Of a DNA stretch of 54,644 bases, positions 14,591 through 21,808 are shown piece after piece. Position 1 is the stretch's first letter, and every line of letters starts with the position of its first letter. The notes beneath the pieces are model-generated. The model made no database searches and was not told the DNA's origin. It saw nothing but the letters and a program-made list of their open reading frames with translations. The DNA comes from a virus. Both the position numbers and the translations under genes were made by a program. Location: positions 1 through 54,644 of the IMG/VR virus record IMGVR_UViG_3300032268_001435, one strand, 5' to 3'.

Positions 14591-15211
14591 ATGAGACTGT
14601 GCGAATTCATAGGCTGCAATCAAGAACTTAAGACACATCAAAACAGATTCTGTTCAAAGACATGTGCTAATCTGCATCGATGGGGTGCAAAAGACAAAAA
14701 CGGCAAGCTCATTATCAAGACGTGTATTGCATGTGGTAAAGAATGGGAATCACGTAGAAATGAATCAAAGCGTCAGCGTCTCACTTGCAGTGATGCATGT
14801 GAATATGAAGCTCGAGGACGTGTACATCGTCTTCCGATGTCTGACGACACAAAAGAAAAGCTCTCACGTTCTCACGCAGGAAAAGTTTTAAGCGATGATC
14901 ATCGATATGCAATCGGACGTGGCGTGTCTGGTTCTAGCAACACACACTGGATAGATGGTCGATCCCGCAAGAAAAAGGGCGCAGAAGATTACAATTTTGA
15001 GTTTTCAGATTCCTTAAAGACGACCATAAAGAAAAGAGACAACTTCAGATGTCGTAAGTGTGATGAAGATGGTTCAAAGTTCAGACTTTTTATTCATCAC
15101 ATAGATTTCAATAAGAAGAACAATTCAATTGACAATCTTGTCACAGTCTGTTCTTCATGCCACAGTCGAATTCATGGAAGAACTCTTGACAACACTTTTA
15201 ACATGACATGA
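14591..15211 (+). CDS. HNH endonuclease with NUMOD-like repeats, 206 aa
   Basis: Two N-terminal cysteine clusters (CEFIGCNQ...FCSKTCANLH; CIACGKEW...CSDACEYE), a NUMOD3-like DNA-binding stretch (TKEKLSRSHAGKVLSDDH), then HNH: CRKCDEDG, FIHHIDFNKKNN, LVTVCSSCHSRIHG. Free-standing homing-type endonuclease. GGAGG is six bases before the ATG. Strongly AT-rich compared with both neighbours and inserted straight after the metallopeptidase-VWA gene. Confidence 0.88.
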   Translation: MRLCEFIGCNQELKTHQNRFCSKTCANLHRWGAKDKNGKLIIKTCIACGKEWESRRNESKRQRLTCSDACEYEARGRVHRLPMSDDTKEKLSRSHAGKVLSDDHRYAIGRGVSGSSNTHWIDGRSRKKKGAEDYNFEFSDSLKTTIKKRDNFRCRKCDEDGSKFRLFIHHIDFNKKNNSIDNLVTVCSSCHSRIHGRTLDNTFNMT

Positions 15212-15296
15212 ATGTCCCCTCGGGCAGCTTGATATACAACCGGGTTCCCCGGGTTACACAGAAGACAACGACTCAAGAGGAAGGTAGGATAAAGGG

Positions 15297-15521
15297 ATGA
15301 AGATGAAGGGTGGTCCACTGGGACGCGGTGAGGGTGCTCCGAAGCCCCGCAAGTGGGAGCAGGCTGAGGAGGCGACGAAGTGGTGCAACGTCTGCCGCGA
15401 CTACACGGAGCACGACCGGTTCGGGTGTGTTGAGTGCTACGACCCAGTGCGGGACAAGATCGAGGAGCTCGACGAGGAAGACCCGGATGTAGGGGACGAG
15501 CAGCCCGTCGCGTCCAAGTGA
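15297..15521 (+). CDS. Small zinc-finger protein, 74 aa
   Basis: WCNVCRDYTEHDRFGCVECYDPV has two CxxC pairs for one zinc, preceded by a basic segment and followed by an acidic tail. ATG 15297 and ATG 15303 are both possible. GC-rich again, so native to the early zone. Function unknown. Confidence 0.65.
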   Translation: MKMKGGPLGRGEGAPKPRKWEQAEEATKWCNVCRDYTEHDRFGCVECYDPVRDKIEELDEEDPDVGDEQPVASK

Positions 15522-15526
15522 CACTT

Positions 15527-15541
15527 GCCCCCTGGGGGGCT
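15527..15541 (+). terminator. GCCCCC/GGGGGGC hairpin
   Basis: Tight G/C hairpin three bases after the zinc-finger gene stop, with no T-run. Possible transcript end before the next HNH gene. Confidence 0.35.
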
Positions 15542-15620
15542 CACGGGGCTATGCCGGAACCGGTATACGGACGTGGTGAAAATGTAGACACTCGTGCATA
15601 CTTATGATTTTGGAGGTAGT

Positions 15621-16238
15621 ATGCACGAGTGCAATGGATGTGCCAAGATCTTTGAAAGAGAGAGAAGCCTAAACACACATAAGCGTTTCTGCAAGATGTG
15701 GCAGTCTCTCGGGCTAAAGAAGAATAAAGATCATCTGAACGTTGAAGTCAGAAAGAAGATTTCTACTTCATGTCCCTTGTGTTCAAGAGAGTTTGAAAAC
15801 GTCTACGCAATGTCTGCACACAAGGGACACTGCTCGGGTGCAAATTCAACTCTTCATCTTGAAGAAGCACGTAGGTGGTCGAAAGGTCTAAAGTCCGAGA
15901 CTGACGAAAGAGTTAGACGGCAAGCGCTTAAACAAACGATCCCACTTCAGTATATTATCGATGGAAACCACCCAAAGGCACAATCTTACGGTCTCAAGAG
16001 AAAACTTTTGAAGCACGGTGTGTTCAACAACGCGTGCAGCATTTGCGGTCTTGAAGAGTGGATGGGATCACAGATTCAATGTGAACTTGATCATGTGAAC
16101 GGAAACAGACACGATCATAGATTAGAAAACTTGAGAATGTTGTGTCCTAACTGTCATTCTCAAACAAATACATTCCGAGGAAAGAACAAGGGTTCATATA
16201 ACAAATCACGCCTGGGTGATGGAACAGGTGAGACATAG
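15621..16238 (+). CDS. HNH endonuclease with two zinc fingers, 205 aa
   Basis: Two C2H2-type fingers (CNGCAKIFERERSLNTHKRFC; CPLCSREFENVYAMSAHKGHC) target DNA; the C-terminal HNH reads CSICGLEEW, CELDHVNGNRHDHR, LRMLCPNCHSQT. GGAGG precedes ATG 15621. The last 29 bases, including the stop, lie inside tRNA-Leu, so the gene is inserted exactly at the tRNA. AT-rich relative to its surroundings. Confidence 0.88.
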   Translation: MHECNGCAKIFERERSLNTHKRFCKMWQSLGLKKNKDHLNVEVRKKISTSCPLCSREFENVYAMSAHKGHCSGANSTLHLEEARRWSKGLKSETDERVRRQALKQTIPLQYIIDGNHPKAQSYGLKRKLLKHGVFNNACSICGLEEWMGSQIQCELDHVNGNRHDHRLENLRMLCPNCHSQTNTFRGKNKGSYNKSRLGDGTGET

Positions 16239-16294
16239 CGGACTTAAAATCCGCCGGGGTAATGCCCATGCGGGTTCGACTCCCGCCCCAGGTA
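16210..16294 (+). tRNA. tRNA-Leu(TAA)
   Basis: Acceptor GCCTGGG/CCCAGGT, class II variable arm, anticodon TAA in GCGGA-CTTAAAA-TCCGC, T-arm GCGGG-TTCGACT-CCCGC. Its 5' part overlaps the end of the HNH gene. Confidence 0.9.
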
Positions 16295-16319
16295 CTAAAT
16301 AATCTAGGAGACATGTAGA

Positions 16320-16658
16320 ATGTTCGGTTCGCTCTTCAGGACAATCAAGGAGTCGGTGGTCTCGGTTGGCAATACTGAAGATCCCGATGCGCCCTTCAAG
16401 TGGGCACAGAGGTGCGGGATCAGGAGGGATCCCAAGGTCTTCGCCTGGGTTGACCTACACCCTCTCAGTGTGGGAGGCGGTGAACCGTACGATGGGATGA
16501 ACGGCCCTTACGGATTCACAACTCGTGACGCTGAGCTGATCGACTCCTTCATCAGAGCAGCACGGTCGCAGGGTGAGGACGTTGCGGGGTGGATCGTTGA
16601 GTCCAATGACGGTGACGAGTGGCAGCGATGTGACGGTGCCTGGGACAAGAACTGGTGA
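16320..16658 (+). CDS. Hypothetical protein, 112 aa
   Basis: Begins with an amphipathic helix (MFGSLFRTIKESVVSV), then WVDLHPLS and an Asp/Trp-rich C-terminus (ESNDGDEWQRCDGAWDKNW). No family recognised. Starts 25 bases after tRNA-Leu and leads a run of four closely packed genes. Confidence 0.65.
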   Translation: MFGSLFRTIKESVVSVGNTEDPDAPFKWAQRCGIRRDPKVFAWVDLHPLSVGGGEPYDGMNGPYGFTTRDAELIDSFIRAARSQGEDVAGWIVESNDGDEWQRCDGAWDKNW

Positions 16659-16667
16659 GGTGAAGCA

Positions 16668-16883
16668 ATGTACGCAAACAGGATGATCGTGGGCGTGACG
16701 GTTCGGTGCGGGGAGTGCAACAGGATTGGGACAACCACAGCCCAGCTCACGCCCAATGTCGTTGCAGGCGAGCTCGTGCTGCGTTCCGACAACATGCAGC
16801 CTCCTGCGGACTGGACAACCAAGCAGGTGGACTCCCGAGTCGAGGAGCTCTTCTGCCCAATCTGCTCCCGTGAGGCCCTGTGA
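16668..16883 (+). CDS. Zinc-ribbon protein, 71 aa
   Basis: CGECNRIG near the N-terminus and FCPICSREA at the end give CxxC...CxxC, a zinc-ribbon layout, with beta strands between. Translationally coupled to the next gene (GTGA overlap). Function unknown. Confidence 0.7.
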   Translation: MYANRMIVGVTVRCGECNRIGTTTAQLTPNVVAGELVLRSDNMQPPADWTTKQVDSRVEELFCPICSREAL

Positions 16884-16999
16884 TCATTGAGAACTTCCTA
16901 GTGCTGCTCGTCGCGCTAGGCATCTTTTTTGGCACTCTCTCGCTCGGGCGCGCAAAGGACCACATTGGGTCGACACGATCGAGGAACGGTGACAAGTGA
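16880..16999 (+). CDS. 39-aa single-pass membrane protein
   Basis: GTG start inside the previous stop, GTGA overlap to the next gene. Encodes MIIENFLVLLVALGIFFGT, a clear membrane helix, then a basic soluble tail. Overlap on both sides supports it being real. Function unknown. Confidence 0.6.
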   Translation: MIIENFLVLLVALGIFFGTLSLGRAKDHIGSTRSRNGDK

Positions 17000-17502
17000 G
17001 CCTTCGGAACGACATCACTGGAAACCACCTCGGGTTCAGGGTGGACATGCTGGAGAAGGAGAGCAAGAACCACGATGAGCTCATTGAGTGGCTGATCGAG
17101 CGTGTCGCGCTGCTCGAGTCCCCACACCAGCAATTGTCAGCATCACCTCTCGGTCCGGACTACACTCCTCTGTCAGAAGTTCCAACTGTGCCCCGACAGG
17201 CCGCAGCACTTCCAGGCCTGAGCTACGAGATCGATGCACTTCGACATCGTGCGGAGGCGCAGGAAACACAAATCTCTGAGGACGCACTGTTGATTGAGCG
17301 CCTCAGGACTGAACTGGATGCTGCACGTGAGGAGGCAATCAGCTGCGCGCTCGATCGTGATCGTGAGCGGTCCCAGGCGAACGAGTGGCTCGTGCAGTTG
17401 CACGATGCGAAGAAGGAGCTCGTGCGTGCGACATCCATCCTGGAGGCAATCCGCTCGGTGACCGAGGAGCTTGGGTTCGAGATGCCGGAGGATCTTTTCT
17501 AA
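16996..17502 (+). CDS. Coiled-coil protein, 168 aa
   Basis: Two coiled-coil regions (residues about 17-40, and about 75-150 with LSYEIDALRHRAEAQETQI and LRTELDAAREEAI) separated by a Pro-rich linker. GTG start overlapping the small membrane protein, so the two may act together at the membrane. No family recognised. Confidence 0.7.
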   Translation: MSLRNDITGNHLGFRVDMLEKESKNHDELIEWLIERVALLESPHQQLSASPLGPDYTPLSEVPTVPRQAAALPGLSYEIDALRHRAEAQETQISEDALLIERLRTELDAAREEAISCALDRDRERSQANEWLVQLHDAKKELVRATSILEAIRSVTEELGFEMPEDLF

Positions 17503-17517
17503 AAGTTCACAGTGGAC

Positions 17518-17546
17518 GTGCAATCCCTGGGCGACTGTGGTATTCT
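17518..17546 (+). promoter_or_regulatory. GTGCAA-type promoter with ATC at the leaderless position
   Basis: GTGCAA (17518-17523), 17-bp spacer, TATTCT (17541-17546), TATACC, then ATC (17553) where most copies have ATG. Here the gene instead uses a leader with AAGGAG. Confidence 0.75.
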
Positions 17547-17577
17547 TATACCATCAACGGACACCAAGGAGAAGATG

Positions 17578-17883
17578 ATGACGGAATTCGCTCCCCGCCC
17601 GGTCAACGTGAATGGTATGAGTCTCACTGCGTACGTCGATGGCGTCACCATGGCTTCTGTCGTCGCGCGGTTCGGTGAGGGTCTGATGATCGGGTACGAA
17701 GACGATGAGAAGGGCTATGACGGACGGGAGGTCGGGTTCGTCCACCTTCCCACTGGCCTCGAGTTCTACGTCTACGCACGGTGGGATGCTGTCCGAGTGG
17801 GCTGCCGCCAGGATGAGAGGACGGATGCTGTGAGCCTCTCCGAGGAACTCTCCCGGTACCTCCGACATGCTGCGACTAACTGA
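17578..17883 (+). CDS. Hypothetical early protein, 101 aa
   Basis: ATG 17578 (or 17575) follows AAGGAG. Beta-rich: VNVNGMSLTAYVDGVTMASV, VGFVHLPTGLEFYVYARWDA; helical end. No family recognised. It lies one A-tract ahead of the next promoter, the usual early-zone spacing. Confidence 0.65.
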   Translation: MTEFAPRPVNVNGMSLTAYVDGVTMASVVARFGEGLMIGYEDDEKGYDGREVGFVHLPTGLEFYVYARWDAVRVGCRQDERTDAVSLSEELSRYLRHAATN

Positions 17884-17901
17884 GAAAAAGTTCTCCGTCC
17901 C

Positions 17902-17930
17902 GTGCAACACTTGAGCTGCTGTGGTATCCT
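17902..17930 (+). promoter_or_regulatory. GTGCAA-type promoter, gene 17949
   Basis: A-tract AAAAAGTTC, CCCGTGCAA (-35 hexamer 17902-17907), 17-bp spacer, TATCCT (17925-17930). Twelve-base leader carrying AGGAGG before ATG 17949. Confidence 0.8.
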
Positions 17931-17948
17931 TATCAAGTAGGAGGCAAC

Positions 17949-18713
17949 ATGCGGAAGTCAGCCCAGCAGCGAATCTCGGACACGGAGGCAGCCATCTCCC
18001 AGTGGGAGGCGGCAGGCCTCACCTCGGACCGTCGCCTCCACTTCATGCGCGACGCACTGACCCGCATCCGCACGGCGAAGGGCCTCTCGACCGCCCAGCG
18101 CGAGTGGCTGGACACCCTCTGCGCCGAGGGACCTCCCGCCCCGAAGGGTGACCCGGCCCTCCTCACCCGGATGTCGGCTGCACTGCCCCTCCTGGACGCA
18201 CGCGGCAAGGAGGCACTGGAGAGCTTCCGGGGCACGATCAACCGCGGCTACAAGCTCTCTGAGAAGCAGGAGGCCTTCCTGGTCCGGCTCCTCGAGGGGG
18301 CCGAGCGGATCGCCCAAGAGGGCCACTGGCAGCCGAGCCCTGAACTCCGTGCCAAGGCGGACTTCGCCTGGTCGATCCTGATGGGACGCGGCAGCTCGTG
18401 GAAGGGCACCCACCCTGGCACGATGAAGGCTTGCGAGCGCTACGATGCTTGGCGTAAGGAACCCCAGGTCCACCACATTGACGAGTGGGTGGTCACCAAG
18501 ATGCTCGAGTCCTGCGCTCCTGCGATGCGGGAGTTCGTGGAGCCTAAGTTCGAGGAGGGCGAGATGGTGGTCATCATTACCTACGGAACGCAAATGGGAT
18601 TCGGCGTCGTCTGCTCGCGCCCGGTCGGCCTGGATGGCAAGGTTGCCTATGAGGTCCTCCTGGGCGGCAAGCCGGTCGCCTGTCCGACGGACAACATCAA
18701 GAGGATGAAGTGA
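17949..18713 (+). CDS. Hypothetical early protein with C-terminal KOW-like region, 254 aa
   Basis: Mostly helical to about residue 200, with two similar helical blocks: LTSDRRLHFMRDALTRIRTA...STAQREWLDTL and LDARGKEALESFRGTI...LSEKQEAFLVRLL. It ends in a strand-rich part (EEGEMVVIITYGTQMGFGVVCS, YEVLLGG, NIKRM) like the small barrels here. Strong AGGAGG. It heads a three-gene overlapping operon. Function unknown. Confidence 0.75.
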   Translation: MRKSAQQRISDTEAAISQWEAAGLTSDRRLHFMRDALTRIRTAKGLSTAQREWLDTLCAEGPPAPKGDPALLTRMSAALPLLDARGKEALESFRGTINRGYKLSEKQEAFLVRLLEGAERIAQEGHWQPSPELRAKADFAWSILMGRGSSWKGTHPGTMKACERYDAWRKEPQVHHIDEWVVTKMLESCAPAMREFVEPKFEEGEMVVIITYGTQMGFGVVCSRPVGLDGKVAYEVLLGGKPVACPTDNIKRMK

Positions 18714-19087
18714 TGAGCGGATTCAAGAAGGGTGACCTGCTGAGGGTCGTTATGGGCTGTCAGCCGCCCGCGTCCACGGTGCCCCGGGGTGTCCGTGTCC
18801 TCACGACCGCTGAGCGAGAGCGTCTCGCGGCCGACCCATACTATCAGGGTCTCGGCGAGGACGGTGAGACCCGCCTCATTCCAAGGTATCGGAACGATAG
18901 GATAGAACTTGGTAAGAACGTCATTGTGATCCGCGCGCGTGCGAAGGCGCCGCGTGAGCTCGGCTGGGGCAAGTGGGCGAACGGTCACGTGCTGGTGCTG
19001 GATCCGAGCACAGGCAACGAGCTGTACATCAAGAGAAATTTTCTGGAGGCACTGGATGCGCGAAAGGAAGGGGTGGTGACGAAGTGA
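18713..19087 (+). CDS. SH3-like early protein, 124 aa
   Basis: FKKGDLLRVVMG at the N-terminus matches the recurring G-D-L-[LV]-R-V opening, and GKNVIVIRARA, HVLVLDP and LYIKRNFLEAL supply further strands. Starts in the previous stop (TGATG). Function unknown. Confidence 0.7.
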   Translation: MSGFKKGDLLRVVMGCQPPASTVPRGVRVLTTAERERLAADPYYQGLGEDGETRLIPRYRNDRIELGKNVIVIRARAKAPRELGWGKWANGHVLVLDPSTGNELYIKRNFLEALDARKEGVVTK

Positions 19088-19392
19088 AGGGAATGATCGA
19101 AGGAAAGCATTACAGGGTTCTCAACCCAAAGCGGGCGGACGGCGATCTCCGCATCCCAGGCGTCATGGCGATCGCCTGGACGGACGGCCTCATCGGCAGT
19201 GAGGTGACCTGCGTGCGCACCCGTCCATCCCGAGCTGCACAGCTGGGTGAGGTGGGATTCCGTGAGTTCACTTTTGTCATCAGCTTCGACGGTTACCCGC
19301 ACGCGTTCAGCGTGATGGGCGCGACAGACGATGAGATCGAGCAGCGCCTGCGTGAGCAGTTCGAGGTCCTCGAGGCCGCCGACGGCGCCTGA
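19084..19392 (+). CDS. Hypothetical early protein, 102 aa
   Basis: GTG 19084 overlaps the previous stop; ATG 19093 is equally plausible. IEGKHYRVLNPKRADG opens like the small barrels; the remainder (EFTFVISFDGYPHAFSV, EIEQRLREQFEVLEAADG) adds strands and an acidic helix. Function unknown. Confidence 0.65.
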   Translation: MKGMIEGKHYRVLNPKRADGDLRIPGVMAIAWTDGLIGSEVTCVRTRPSRAAQLGEVGFREFTFVISFDGYPHAFSVMGATDDEIEQRLREQFEVLEAADGA

Positions 19393-19409
19393 GAATATTG
19401 TGACATCCC

Positions 19410-19438
19410 GTGCAACCATGCTAGGCCTGTGGTAATCT
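19410..19438 (+). promoter_or_regulatory. GTGCAA-type promoter, gene 19466
   Basis: CCCGTGCAA (-35 hexamer 19410-19415), 17-bp spacer, TAATCT (19433-19438). Leader of about 21 bases with GGGAAGAAG ahead of ATG 19466. Confidence 0.75.
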
Positions 19439-19465
19439 ATAAGGACGAAGGAGACAGGGAAGAAG

Positions 19466-19837
19466 ATGCGAATGAGCAACAACACTGCAGCGAATCTGGA
19501 CAAGAACGATGTCGTCCATTACCTCATTCAGGACGTGTTCACCGAGGAGTTCCTGGTGGCACACGAGGACGACGAGCTCGGTGGAGACCAGTGGGCACAG
19601 CTCAACGTCGACGCAGAGGACATCGGAAGCGCTTCTTACCTCGAGGAGGAGGTCGACCCCGGCGCTCTGTTCTCGTCTCCCGGTGAGGCACTCGAGGTCG
19701 CCAAGGTCCTCATGGAGGTCCTCAAGGAGCGATTCCCGGGCGAGGAATTCGAACTCCAGATCGTGAAGGCGCGGACTGTGACGACCTCCTCCATCGAGAC
19801 CGAGGAGGTCGACTCCCTCTCGTTCCGACTCCCCTGA
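19466..19837 (+). CDS. Acidic early protein, zero-frame product 123 aa, likely +1 frameshifted
   Basis: Acidic, helix-rich protein (EEFLVAHEDDELGGD, EALEVAKVLMEVLKERFPG) of unknown function. The zero frame stops at TGA 19835-19837 in the context CTC-CCC-TGA-C. The +1 frame continues at once with 52 good codons and no start of its own, so the full product is probably 175 aa. CCC-UGA followed by C is a slip-prone, poor-termination context resembling the release-factor 2 (prfB) site. No Shine-Dalgarno-like stimulator sits at prfB distance; GAGGAGG is about 20 bases upstream. A simple mutation or sequence error cannot be excluded. Confidence 0.7.
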   Translation: MRMSNNTAANLDKNDVVHYLIQDVFTEEFLVAHEDDELGGDQWAQLNVDAEDIGSASYLEEEVDPGALFSSPGEALEVAKVLMEVLKERFPGEEFELQIVKARTVTTSSIETEEVDSLSFRLP

Positions 19838-19994
19838 CGACGATTCGGACGAGGACGAGGACGAGGACGAGTGCTTCAGCGACGTGTGCGACGACTCCTG
19901 CGCGGACGGCAACGCTCTGAACGACGACGAGGTCGACAGCGAGCCCCCGCGACGCGAGCGCTCGAAGAAGCCCTCCTCCAAGAAGCGTCGCTGA
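19836..19994 (+). CDS. +1-frame extension of gene 19466 (52 codons)
   Basis: Begins directly after the skipped T of the TGA stop. Encodes an acidic run DDDSDEDEDEDE, a Cys-containing acidic middle and a basic end (RRERSKKPSSKKRR), then TGA. No ATG, GTG or TTG start with a ribosome site lies in this frame, and upstream it is closed by a stop near 19780. Its strong codon-like composition and clean end point to expression by +1 frameshift from gene 19466. Confidence 0.55.
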   Translation, partial: DDDSDEDEDEDECFSDVCDDSCADGNALNDDEVDSEPPRRERSKKPSSKKRR

Positions 19995-20035
19995 CACGAC
20001 ACTGCCGGGTCCCGTGAAAAAAGATCGCGGGACCC

Positions 20036-20064
20036 GTGCAATACCTCCCGGTCTGTGGTATTCT
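20036..20064 (+). promoter_or_regulatory. GTGCAA-type promoter, leaderless gene 20071
   Basis: GTGCAA (20036-20041), 17-bp spacer, TATTCT (20059-20064), AAGACC, ATG. Just upstream CGGGTCCCG and CGGGACCCG form a 9-bp inverted repeat around an A-tract; its left arm contains a partial second CCCGTG element. Confidence 0.85.
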
Positions 20065-20070
20065 AAGACC

Positions 20071-20316
20071 ATGGAGAACAACGACAAGATGCCTCAAATC
20101 GGTGACCTCGCGCCCCTCTACCTCTGCGGCGACTGGTACGACCACGTCATCATCGAGGTGCACAGCGCGACCCGCATCGTCGTGGCGCAGGGCTCCACGA
20201 TCGACACCGCGTTCGGTCCCAAGGAGATCGTCACGCGTCGCACGAAGTCGGGCCAGTGGGTGGCCCTGGGCAAGACCCGTCAGCAGGCCGGCTACCACTC
20301 GGTCTACGCCCGCTAA
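20071..20316 (+). CDS. SH3-like leaderless early protein, 81 aa
   Basis: The A of ATG falls at the predicted +1 of transcription. Pattern: PQIGDLAPLYLCGDWYDHVIIEVHSATRIVV (about residues 8-40), then GPKEIVTRRTK and SGQWVALGKT. Likely small beta-barrel. Function unknown. Confidence 0.75.
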   Translation: MENNDKMPQIGDLAPLYLCGDWYDHVIIEVHSATRIVVAQGSTIDTAFGPKEIVTRRTKSGQWVALGKTRQQAGYHSVYAR

Positions 20317-20334
20317 AAAAAAGTGAACCACGCT

Positions 20335-20363
20335 GTGCAAGTTCCCGGCGGCCGTGGTATCCT
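20335..20363 (+). promoter_or_regulatory. GTGCAA-type promoter with shared leader, gene 20417
   Basis: A-tract, GTGCAA (20335-20340), 17-bp spacer, TATCCT (20358-20363). The next 25 bases (20365-20389) are identical to 21985-22009 ahead of the RadA-like gene. AAGGGACAAGAC precedes ATG 20417. Confidence 0.8.
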
Positions 20364-20416
20364 AATCAAGTAACGGACAACGAACCAACGATCATCGGAC
20401 TGAAAGGGACAAGACA

Positions 20417-20740
20417 ATGACGAAGCGCAACTCGACCTACACCCTCTCCTCGAAGCCCTGCGACATCGAGTACCGCATGAAGCGTGCGGTCGGCCTCGCC
20501 GAGCGGCTCGAGGCGTGCCTCCGCTCCATCGACCCGGCGGTCTTCCCGGAGGGGACGCTCGCGGCGCTCACGGAGCAGGCGTCGGCCCTCGTGGCAGCAA
20601 CGTCGGGCACTCGGACTGGTGCGCCCACCAAGCGCGTCCACACCCGCCGCAAGGGCGTGGAGGCCCAGCCTGTCGTGGAGACAACCCCGTCGGAGACCCA
20701 GGAGGTCACCTTCGTCGAGGAGGACCTCGCGGCGGAGTGA
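20417..20740 (+). CDS. Early protein, member of a three-gene paralog family, 107 aa
   Basis: The N-terminal ~60 residues (CDIEYRMKRAVGLAERLEACL, SIDPAVFPEGTLAAL) align by eye with genes 24644 (VDITRRAQRARQLI, SIDPAAVS) and 27566 (IDIKRRLDLAIRHL, SLDQTSFPPGYL). The tails are unrelated, acidic or basic. A helical domain with a variable tail. Function unknown. Confidence 0.75.
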   Translation: MTKRNSTYTLSSKPCDIEYRMKRAVGLAERLEACLRSIDPAVFPEGTLAALTEQASALVAATSGTRTGAPTKRVHTRRKGVEAQPVVETTPSETQEVTFVEEDLAAE

Positions 20741-20748
20741 GGTGGACC

Positions 20749-20979
20749 ATGGAAGGAGTCGCACTGGGATCGATCCGAACTTTTGTCAGGGACACCTATC
20801 TCTACAGACAGGACGCCGACGGATCGGTCCCGGTCCGTGTCGCCGACCTTGAGATCCTGGCGAGGAAGGGCGATCCTGTCCTCGTAGTGGGAGATTTCGG
20901 AGTCTACGTCGACTTTCTCTTCAAGGGCGACTTGTTCACCTGCAGGTCAACGGTCCTGCGGAATGCCGAGGAGGCCTGA
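20749..20979 (+). CDS. Hypothetical early protein, 76 aa
   Basis: ATG eight bases after the previous stop, with GAGGTGGACC ahead. Beta-rich: VRVADLEILARKGDPVLVVGDFGVYVDFLFKGDLFTC. Function unknown; same transcript as 20417 and the bL12-like gene that follows after one base. Confidence 0.65.
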   Translation: MEGVALGSIRTFVRDTYLYRQDADGSVPVRVADLEILARKGDPVLVVGDFGVYVDFLFKGDLFTCRSTVLRNAEEA

Positions 20980-20980
20980 G

Positions 20981-21394
20981 ATGGGTTCTAACTACTGGGG
21001 CACCGTCACCCACTTCAGGCTGCCCGTCCAGGCGATCCGGGAGGTGGAGGAGCTCGTCCGCAAGCAGCAACGGATTGCTGCGATCAAGATCATCCGCACC
21101 CACACCGGCTGTGGCCTCGCCGAGGCGAAGGCTGCTGTCGAGCGGATCGATGGCCGTGAGCCCAACGGTCCCAAGCTCCTCCCGTTCCTAGAGCTCAAGT
21201 CCATCGTGATCACCACCGGCGAGGGCGACGTGACCGTGGACCTGGAGGGCCTGCAGCTGATGGGCCTCATGCAGCTCGAGAAGCTGGGCCTGCAGGAGTG
21301 CCGTAGGATCCTGGACCTCGTCGCTGCGATCGAGGCGTGGCGGGACCAGGGACTCACAGCGGACAACAAGGCTTCTAAGTCGTATCAGGAGTAA
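20981..21394 (+). CDS. bL12 C-terminal-like domain protein, 137 aa
   Basis: Residues about 25-60 read RKQQRIAAIKIIRTHTGCGLAEAKAAVERIDG, the signature of the ribosomal protein L7/L12 C-terminal domain (K-x-x-x-I-K-x-[VI]-R-x-x-T-G-x-G-L-x-E-A-K-x-x-V-E), which recruits translation factors to the ribosome. The remainder is strand- and helix-rich without the L12 N-terminal dimer domain. It could dock to host translation GTPases, or simply reuse the fold. GAGG is six bases before the ATG. Confidence 0.7.
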   Translation: MGSNYWGTVTHFRLPVQAIREVEELVRKQQRIAAIKIIRTHTGCGLAEAKAAVERIDGREPNGPKLLPFLELKSIVITTGEGDVTVDLEGLQLMGLMQLEKLGLQECRRILDLVAAIEAWRDQGLTADNKASKSYQE

Positions 21395-21400
21395 TACACC

Positions 21401-21529
21401 GTGGAAATCATCTGGATCATCTTCCTGCTGTGCACGATCGTGGCACTTCTCCCGGCAGCTGGGTTCATCATCGCGATCCTCATCTTCGGCAAGATCGTCG
21501 AGTGGCTCTTCGGTGGCGGAAGCAAGTAA
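21401..21529 (+). CDS. 42-aa membrane protein
   Basis: GTG start six bases after the bL12-like stop. Nearly all hydrophobic: MEIIWIIFLLCTIVALLPA and GFIIAILIFGKIVEWLF, one or two membrane helices, with a GGGSK end. Function unknown. Confidence 0.6.
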   Translation: MEIIWIIFLLCTIVALLPAAGFIIAILIFGKIVEWLFGGGSK

Positions 21530-21545
21530 AAAAGTTGAGGATCCC

Positions 21546-21574
21546 GTGCAACCACCCAGACGTTGTGGTATTCT
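21546..21574 (+). promoter_or_regulatory. GTGCAA-type promoter, leaderless gene 21581
   Basis: A-tract AAAAAAGTTG, CCCGTGCAA (-35 hexamer 21546-21551), 17-bp spacer, TATTCT (21569-21574), AAGACC, ATG. Confidence 0.85.
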
Positions 21575-21580
21575 AAGACC

Positions 21581-21808
21581 ATGGAGATCAACAACGAAAC
21601 GCTGAAGGCGCACTACATCCTCTACATCCCCGCCGCACGGACCTACGACGGCCGGTCGCTGTACGCGGTCTTCGGTGAGACCGGGCGTCGACTCGCTGAG
21701 TACGGTGATCTACCCCGATTCCTCAGGGTCAATGACGTGGGTGAGTGGACGGGCCACAGCACGAAGTACATCGATAACCCAGCCACCTCCCAGGGACGGA
21801 TGGTCTGA
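21581..21808 (+). CDS. Leaderless early protein, 75 aa
   Basis: ATG at predicted +1. Starts MEINNE, similar to other leaderless genes here; LKAHYILYIPAARTYDGRSLYAVFGETGRRLAEYGD suggests a small alpha/beta fold. Function unknown. Confidence 0.7.
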   Translation: MEINNETLKAHYILYIPAARTYDGRSLYAVFGETGRRLAEYGDLPRFLRVNDVGEWTGHSTKYIDNPATSQGRMV

